From Mytilus galloprovincialis (lineage: Eukaryota > Mollusca > Bivalvia > Mytilida > Mytilidae), in NCBI RefSeq assembly GCF_965363235.1, contig NC_134839.1:95871743-95935742 (forward strand): a DNA stretch of 64,000 bases, read 5' to 3'. Shown piece by piece: positions 59,501 to 64,000 of this stretch (positions within the stretch are counted from its first letter, which is position 1; every line of letters starts with the position of its first letter). The translations under genes were made by a program, and so were the position numbers. Under the pieces are notes generated by a model that searched no databases, had not been told where the DNA came from, and was given only the letters and a program-made list of their open reading frames with translations.

Positions 59501-62500
59501 CTATTCTGGATTTTTTTTCAGACATAAACAGAAGTTTCATACAATCAAAAGATAGTATTGAAAGGAATGTTTTCAATCCCCCGTATTTTACTTATAAATG
59601 GACCTAATTTTTCTGCCAGTTAACATAACATTCACTCTGTGGTTAAAGTATAACTTTCTTAAAATATTCTGTATTTGTATCCAAACTTGGACAGAAGCTT
59701 GTTTATGATCATGAGATTATTATCCAGAAGTAAATTTTGTAAAAAAAAAATCCTGTTTATCTGTATTTTATCTTTCGTCTTCAGTATATGTTTTGTTTTG
59801 TTTTGTTTTAGGTATCATCTTGTCCTTGAAAATGGGTTACCAGATTGGAGACAACCTATATTTTACTACAGACGAGCTCGTAAGATGGGAATGTTTGAGT
59901 TACTGGGATTATTATTTAGTATTCTTACTCTTGGTCATTACATTGTTTTATGGGCTTCGTATGCAGAAAGAAAATTTACAGTGGTAAGTAGCATTTTTGA
60001 TAATGTACATGTTTTTGGATATCACAGATATCTAACAAACTTGACACAGACTTGGCAGTGAATACTTCAATTAGCTTTGATAATACCAAATGAATGCAAC
60101 GTTGCTTTTAACCACAAATAAAGAAGAGAAGAAAGCAAAAATTACAACAATTAATAAGTTATATACTGTTGTAAAAGTTACCAACCAAAACATAAGACTA
60201 CTGGTATATATTTTTTGCATTCTGAAATTAAAGTATTCGATATCATCATATGTAAAAAGCATGACAAATGTTTTAAAACTTATGAAAACTTAAAATACTA
60301 TGATGACTTTATCCTTTTCCACGGGGGGGGTCTCAACATGGGATTTTGGGTACAGGTGTGCAGCTGGGATTTTAAAAACACCCCCCATTCATATATTGAA
60401 TAATTGTGAAATCCCTACCTATACATATATTTCACAGCGAAATCATAACCCATTCATATATTTATCAGCTCAAATAGTACCTATATCGGTCAATTACTAC
60501 CTATTGATATATTTCCTCGGTAAAATTGCACCCCATTGATATATTTGACAGATCAAAAAAGGGACCCATTCCAGCGGCACATATGTATATACCTTTATAT
60601 AGGAAGAGACCCCCCCGTGTCCTTTTCACAGTGTAATATCATTTGTTCATATGACTGTCCATAGGCTTCATTATGAAATCATTCTTAGCCTTGTCCTCTA
60701 GACTATTGTTGATAATGTTGGGATGTATCATAATGTATACTGTCCTTGTTTCGATGGAACCTCAGTTTTCCAAAAATTCACTGCTGACAAAAACCTATGC
60801 CCCACCTTCTACAGGAGAATTTAATTAATGAGAGAAAATGTATAGAAATACTATGTCTTTTAATTAATGAGAGAAAATGTATAGAAATACTATGTCTTTT
60901 AATTAATGAGAGAAAATGTTCAGAAATACTATGTCTTTTAATTAATGAGAGAAAATGTTCAGAAATACTATGTCTTTTAATTAATGAGAGAAAATGTACA
61001 GAAATACTATATGTCTTTTAATTAATGAGAGAAAATGTTCAGAAATACTATGTCTTTTGTTCAGAAATACTATGTCTTTTAATTAATGAGAGAAAATGTT
61101 CAGAAATACTATGTCTTTTAATTAATGAGAGAAAATGTTCAGAAATACTATGTCTTTTGTTCAGAAATACTATGTCTTTTAATTAATGAGAGAAAATGTA
61201 CAGAAATACTATATGTCTTTTAATTAATGAGAGAAAATGTTCAGAAATACTATGTCTTTTGTTCAGAAATACTATGTCTTTTAATTAATGAGAGAAAATG
61301 TTCAGAAATACTATGTCTTTTAATTAATGAGAGAAAATGTTCAGAAATAGTATGTCTTTTAATTAATGAGAGAAAATGTTCAGAAATACTATGTCTTTTA
61401 ATTAATGAGAGAAAATGTTCAGAAATACTATGTCTTTTAATTAATGAGAGAAAATGTTCAGAAATACTATGTCTTTTGTTCAGAAATACTATGTCTTTTA
61501 ATTAATGAGAGAAAATGTACAGAAATACTATATGTCTTTTAATTAATGAGAGAAAATGTTCAGAAATACTATGTCTTTTGTTCAGAAATACTATGTCTTT
61601 TAATTAATGAGAGAAAATGTTCAGAAATACTATGTCTTTTAATTAATGAGAGAAAATGTACAGAAATACTATATGTCTTTTAATTAATGAGAGAAAATGT
61701 TCAGAAATACTATGTCTTTTGTTCAGAAATACTATGTCTTTTGTTCAGAAATACTATGTCTTTTGTTCAGAAATACTATGTCTTTTCAAATGAATATAAA
61801 GCAGCAAAACCACTAACATTTTATACACAATGTACTTAAATATTTGTTATTTGTCTGTACATGTACAAAAAAACTTCCCTCATCTCTTGTCGGGAAGAAA
61901 TACATTTATTCATGTGAGAATTAATAGAGCAGGATCTGCTTCCCCTTCCAGAGCACCTGAGATCACTCCCAGTTTTTAGTGGGTTCGTGTTTGAATGTCC
62001 CTCTGGTATCTATCACCCCTCTTTTACTGAGCTAAGTTGCAAGATTGTTTATTTTCTTATAACCTATTAATAATATTTTTGTTTTATAAGATTTTGGAGA
62101 GTTGAAAACTTTTAAGACTTTTATATGTAGGTATGGTATATAAATAAAGGTATGCAGTGCATACTATACCCATCGTAAATATGTAACAGTTTGATTGAAA
62201 TCTTATTATTTCCTGTTGTAGTCTGAAAACTTCACAGATAGAATGAAGAAAATGGAATCAAAGAATAGGAAAATTCGAGGAAAACTTGAAGATCAGATTG
62301 AAGAGGAGATGGAATTAGCCCTTAAATTAGTCCCAAGACCAACAGTGTCAAAACTATGGCCAGTTAGACTTACTTTAGCAATTATCAACCTTATAAGGAT
62401 TTCTCCATCTCTAGTAAGACAACTAGTAGAGTATATAAAACACAGACAAGAATTAAAGAAGATAGAAGAACAAGAATTTGAAGAGGAAGAGGACACTGAT

Positions 62501-63707
62501 GGTAAGATTTTTAAATCTTAGATATTACTAAAAAAAAAATAATTACTGGAAAAGAAGATTTTATTTCATTAATTGGTAATTTTACAATTAAAAGCTAGAC
62601 CTGAACAGATTAAGGTAAAAAAAGGCATATGTGCTGTCTACAGTTCTTTAGGGACTACAGAAAACCTTAGTACATATAGTATCAATATTTTGTACTTGTG
62701 TATCAATAAACAGAACTAAAATTCCTCTACAGTTACTTTTGTTTACTATTTAATTCCTTCTATATATACAAAATTAGATGTTGTGAAGAAGGTGAAAAGA
62801 AAAGTGAAGCAAGAGTTTCCAGAGTACATCCCACAAACTACTGATGGTCCAGTTGTATATACACCTATTGGATATGAAGATGACGAACAAAATTTACAGG
62901 TTGTGGAGAAAAAGGTAACATTACTGTAAAGTAAGATTTTTAAAAACAGCTCAATAAAAATTATTTTCAGAATAAAATTTTTGATTTTTTTTCAAACCAC
63001 TTTGGATTAAAAGTTAAAAGAACATGCATGTTTTTGAATCTACAGAGTTTAGCTGGAAAAAAAACCCAGTAAAATATATTTTGAAAGCACTCATTAAAAC
63101 ATAATGACATAATTATGTCCTGAAAATTATACAATAGAAAATATCCCAAGTTGATATTGGGGAAAACATGTATTTATTAGGTGTTACTACAATGTTTTTG
63201 AAAATATGTACTTGACCTTTAAACTCCTTTAAAATAATGATTTTTTTTTATTAAACAAATTTATTTTTGATATTCTGACCATTAATCCAGATTTTTTTCC
63301 ACCTGATTTATGCAATATCTTTATTTAAGAACCAAAAGTTATGATAATTTTTCTTAAATTCTTCAAATTCATATCAGATGTCACAACAAGAAAAAAACAT
63401 GTTTTTAAAGTTTTCAAAATGGAGTTTATTTTTGTCTAGCTTGAAACTTTCAATATGTTTTTCAACATGACTAAATATAACTTTTGGTGCAACATATACA
63501 TGCATACAGATAGGGGCATCATCTTTGTCTAGTTTTGTTGAACTACATAAACACAAAACTTGAATTGTTTCAAATGGAACTTTTTCATAGGGAAAATGGA
63601 GCCAAGAAGAGATAGCTAACCTAGCTAAGGCTGTAAGTAAGTTTCCTGGAGGTACACCTGGGAGATGGGAAAAGATTGCTGTTATGATGGAAAGACCTGT
63701 TGCAGAG
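50502..63707 (+). CDS. DNAJC1: DnaJ homolog subfamily C member 1 (ERdj1), first seven coding exons; 3' part outside window
   Basis: ER membrane J-domain co-chaperone; homologues stimulate lumenal BiP/HSPA5 and bind translating ribosomes on the cytosolic side. Exons: 50502-50651, 55985-56086, 58933-58979, 59812-59983, 62222-62501, 62778-62914, 63591-63707. All introns are GT-AG and in phase, giving 335 codons. Exon 1 has a hydrophobic signal/anchor (~10-22), then [15 protein letters not shown] as in vertebrates. The J domain (~41-103) contains [10 protein letters not shown] and HPD at 69-71. Exon 4 encodes [15 protein letters not shown] and a transmembrane helix (~129-150). Exon 5 is a helical charged segment; exon 7 starts the first SANT domain ([15 protein letters not shown]...GRWEKIA). 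The second SANT domain expected in the family lies beyond the window. The ATG context is GGAATGG. No defects seen. Confidence 0.95.
50892..53203. mobile_element. Compound foldback element with CACCTTATCACTATTT ends
   Basis: The left end ACACCTTATCACTATTT (50893-) and right end AAATAGTGATAAGGTGT (to ~53202) are inverted. Within it, 51420-51670 and 52965-53185 are long inverted arms sharing CACAGGTTCCTGT, TTTTGACA, ACAGATTCTC and GTTGTGTACAAG. A further partial copy (51230-51400) and an internal end AATAGTGATAAGGTGTA (51537) indicate nesting. An RT fragment sits in the loop. Confidence 0.65.
52026..52957 (-). pseudogene. Reverse-transcriptase element, 5'-truncated and broken (copy 2)
   Basis: On the minus strand the sequence encodes the end of an [16 protein letters not shown], the catalytic YxDD motif as RYIDDVLSL (about 52790-52815), and [16 protein letters not shown], then the same tail as copy 1. 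It is disabled: there is a frame break between the LLADLF stretch and RYIDD (near 52820), a stop after IPAAPAYA (52549-52551), and a further stop in the C-terminal part. CTTATAA lies on both sides (52019-52025, 52958-52964), a likely target duplication. Overlapping ORFs at 51946-52290 are the noncoding tail read by chance. Confidence 0.75.
54010..55350 (+). repeat. Dispersed repeat F5, hairpin-headed, in DNAJC1 intron 1
   Basis: It starts with a two-part hairpin, TGTCGAGC...GCTCGACA (54010-54046) around TGCAAC-TTTT-GTTGCA. The body is a series of ~120-150-bp diverged repeats sharing TGACCTTGACCTCATTTTCA and AGTAATAGG(T)(C)AACTATATTTG. The last ~260 bp are tandemly duplicated (54829-55088 and 55089-55350), both ending in GTGTGCACTCTTGTT. 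I know this as a common mussel repeat. Confidence 0.7.
56087..56807 (+). other. DNAJC1 intron 2, left part: nothing recognised
   Basis: AT-rich intron sequence without repeats or ORFs that I can support. Confidence 0.6.
56808..58080 (+). repeat. Dispersed repeat F6 with hairpin head, triplet tract and two tandem-repeat blocks
   Basis: Head hairpin ATACGA...TCGTAT (56808-56843) encloses AAAAATTGGAAATTTTT. A GTC/GTT triplet tract follows (56865-56920). Then come four ~160-bp units (TCGCAC at 56931, 57090, 57251, 57412) and four ~130-bp units of two alternating types around GGGGTTCTTTGATATGC (57590-58060). ORFs of up to 118 codons here run on both strands through the tandem units and are not genes. 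Confidence 0.75.
58081..58326. repeat. ~32-bp palindromic minisatellite
   Basis: Units of GTGCAATAGCAAGAAATTTT and CAATTGCACAGTATT. ATTGCACAGTATTGTGCAAT is nearly its own reverse complement, so every unit can fold. It directly follows F6 and may be its 3' module. Confidence 0.8.
58327..58932 (+). other. DNAJC1 intron 2, right part
   Basis: Contains a run of 12 G (about 58582) after A-rich sequence; otherwise nothing recognised. Confidence 0.5.
59028..59730 (+). repeat. Diverged hairpin-headed tandem repeat (F7) in DNAJC1 intron 3
   Basis: The head GAGCCTTTGAC...GCGAGACATAGTGATC is a decayed form of the F5 head. About 3.5 units of 160-190 bp follow, each with TTTTACTTATAAATGGAC and CACTCTGTGGTTAAAG or variants. 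Confidence 0.6.
60320..60619. mobile_element. 300-bp hAT-like MITE in DNAJC1 intron 4
   Basis: Flanked by an exact 8-bp direct repeat TCCTTTTC (60312-60319 and 60620-60627). Inverted ends are CACGGGGGGGGTCTC and, inverted, CACGGGGGGGTCTC. An 8-bp target and CA-starting ends fit the hAT superfamily. The interior has four loose repeats of CCCATT(C/G)ATATATTT. ORFs across it are spurious. Confidence 0.85.
60821..61786 (+). repeat. 39-bp minisatellite with 41-bp and 22-bp variants, DNAJC1 intron 4
   Basis: The basic unit is AATTAATGAGAGAAAATGTT plus CAGAAATACTATGTCTTTT. A 41-bp type has ACTATATG and a 22-bp type lacks the first part. The order 41-39-22 recurs several times (about 60979, 61183, 61501, 61660), and the array ends in four 22-bp units. 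Because 39 is a multiple of three, one frame reads [13 protein letters not shown] repeatedly; the 41- and 22-bp units break that frame, and it lies in an intron. Confidence 0.93.
61927..62030 (+). pseudogene. Fragment of the RT-element 3' tail (copy 3)
   Basis: AGCAGGATCTGCTTCCCCTT, GAGCACCTGAGATCACTCCC and a TATCACCCCTCTTTTA end match the tails of copies 1 and 2, with an internal deletion of about 100 bp. Confidence 0.75.
62915..63590 (+). other. DNAJC1 intron 6: nothing recognised
   Basis: AT-rich intron. The 60-codon minus-strand ORFs at 62967 and 63374 show no features of a gene. Confidence 0.6.
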
Positions 63708-64000
63708 GTAATATATCTTTTATCAATAATTCTACAGTAATCTGAAGCTATCTAGACTTGAACTTTTCAATGGTCTTTTGAATGATATCCACCATGCACC
63801 TATATGATAGGAAATCTGGTCAGATTGCTTATGAGTATTAAATGACTGTTTTACTTTTCACATGCAAAAATGCCAATATACTCATGATAAAACCTTATGA
63901 ACAGAACTCAGTTGTGTTCATTTATCTGAAAAGTGTCATATTTGTTAAGAATAAAAGAGATAAGAATGTTAAAAACCAATATAAAACTAGTTTTTATACG
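63708..64000 (+). other. Start of DNAJC1 intron 7
   Basis: Follows donor GAG|GTAATA. No further exon is seen before the window ends. Confidence 0.7.

Noticed and set aside
60821..61786. CRISPR-like array or repeat protein gene
   Set aside because: There are no unique spacers, the host is eukaryotic, the 41- and 22-bp units break the frame, and it lies inside an intron.
1..64000. tRNA, rRNA or snRNA genes
   Set aside because: No cloverleaf with A/B boxes, rRNA core or snRNA motif was noticed on either strand; a covariance-model scan would be needed to exclude them.

Overview
This window looks like nuclear DNA of a metazoan, most likely a marine bivalve close to Mytilus. It is very AT-rich. 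Its two large genes have many short exons with GT-AG introns, and several dispersed repeats match ones I remember as typical of mussel genomes. The species call is inference; the gene structures are read directly from the sequence.

Layout. (1) 1-24351 is a nearly homogeneous satellite array of a ~1292-bp core. In places the cores are separated by a 438/451-bp spacer with ~20-bp inverted ends, giving 1739-bp units. The array is interrupted at 836-1857 by a unique island with two small ORFs and a 100-N assembly gap. (2) 24352-28350 is a nest of dispersed repeats with hairpin ends, 161-bp internal tandem repeats and a TTAA-flanked insertion. (3) 29186-44312, minus strand, is a complete 19-exon calpain-7 gene; all exons join in frame to 831 codons, with the Cys/His/Asn triad present. 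(4) 44313-50501 is the intergenic region between two divergent genes. It is filled with transposon remnants (a PHD-finger-like fragment, a reverse-transcriptase tail) and several inverted-repeat elements. (5) 50502-63707 and beyond, plus strand, holds the first seven coding exons (335 codons) of DNAJC1: signal/anchor, J domain, transmembrane segment and first SANT domain. The rest lies beyond the right edge. Its introns carry a foldback element with an RT insertion, several hairpin-headed tandem-repeat families and a 39-bp minisatellite.

The two genes are functionally unrelated as far as is known: calpain-7 is an ESCRT-linked cysteine protease and DNAJC1 an ER co-chaperone. They are arranged head to head about 6.2 kb apart, too far to argue for a shared core promoter. 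The most unusual items are the spacer-bearing satellite with its gradient of spacer loss, a fourfold 64-bp duplication carrying a calpain-7 splice donor, and a recurring architecture (terminal hairpin, GAC/GGAC-rich tract, ~160-bp tandem repeats) shared by several apparently unrelated dispersed repeats.
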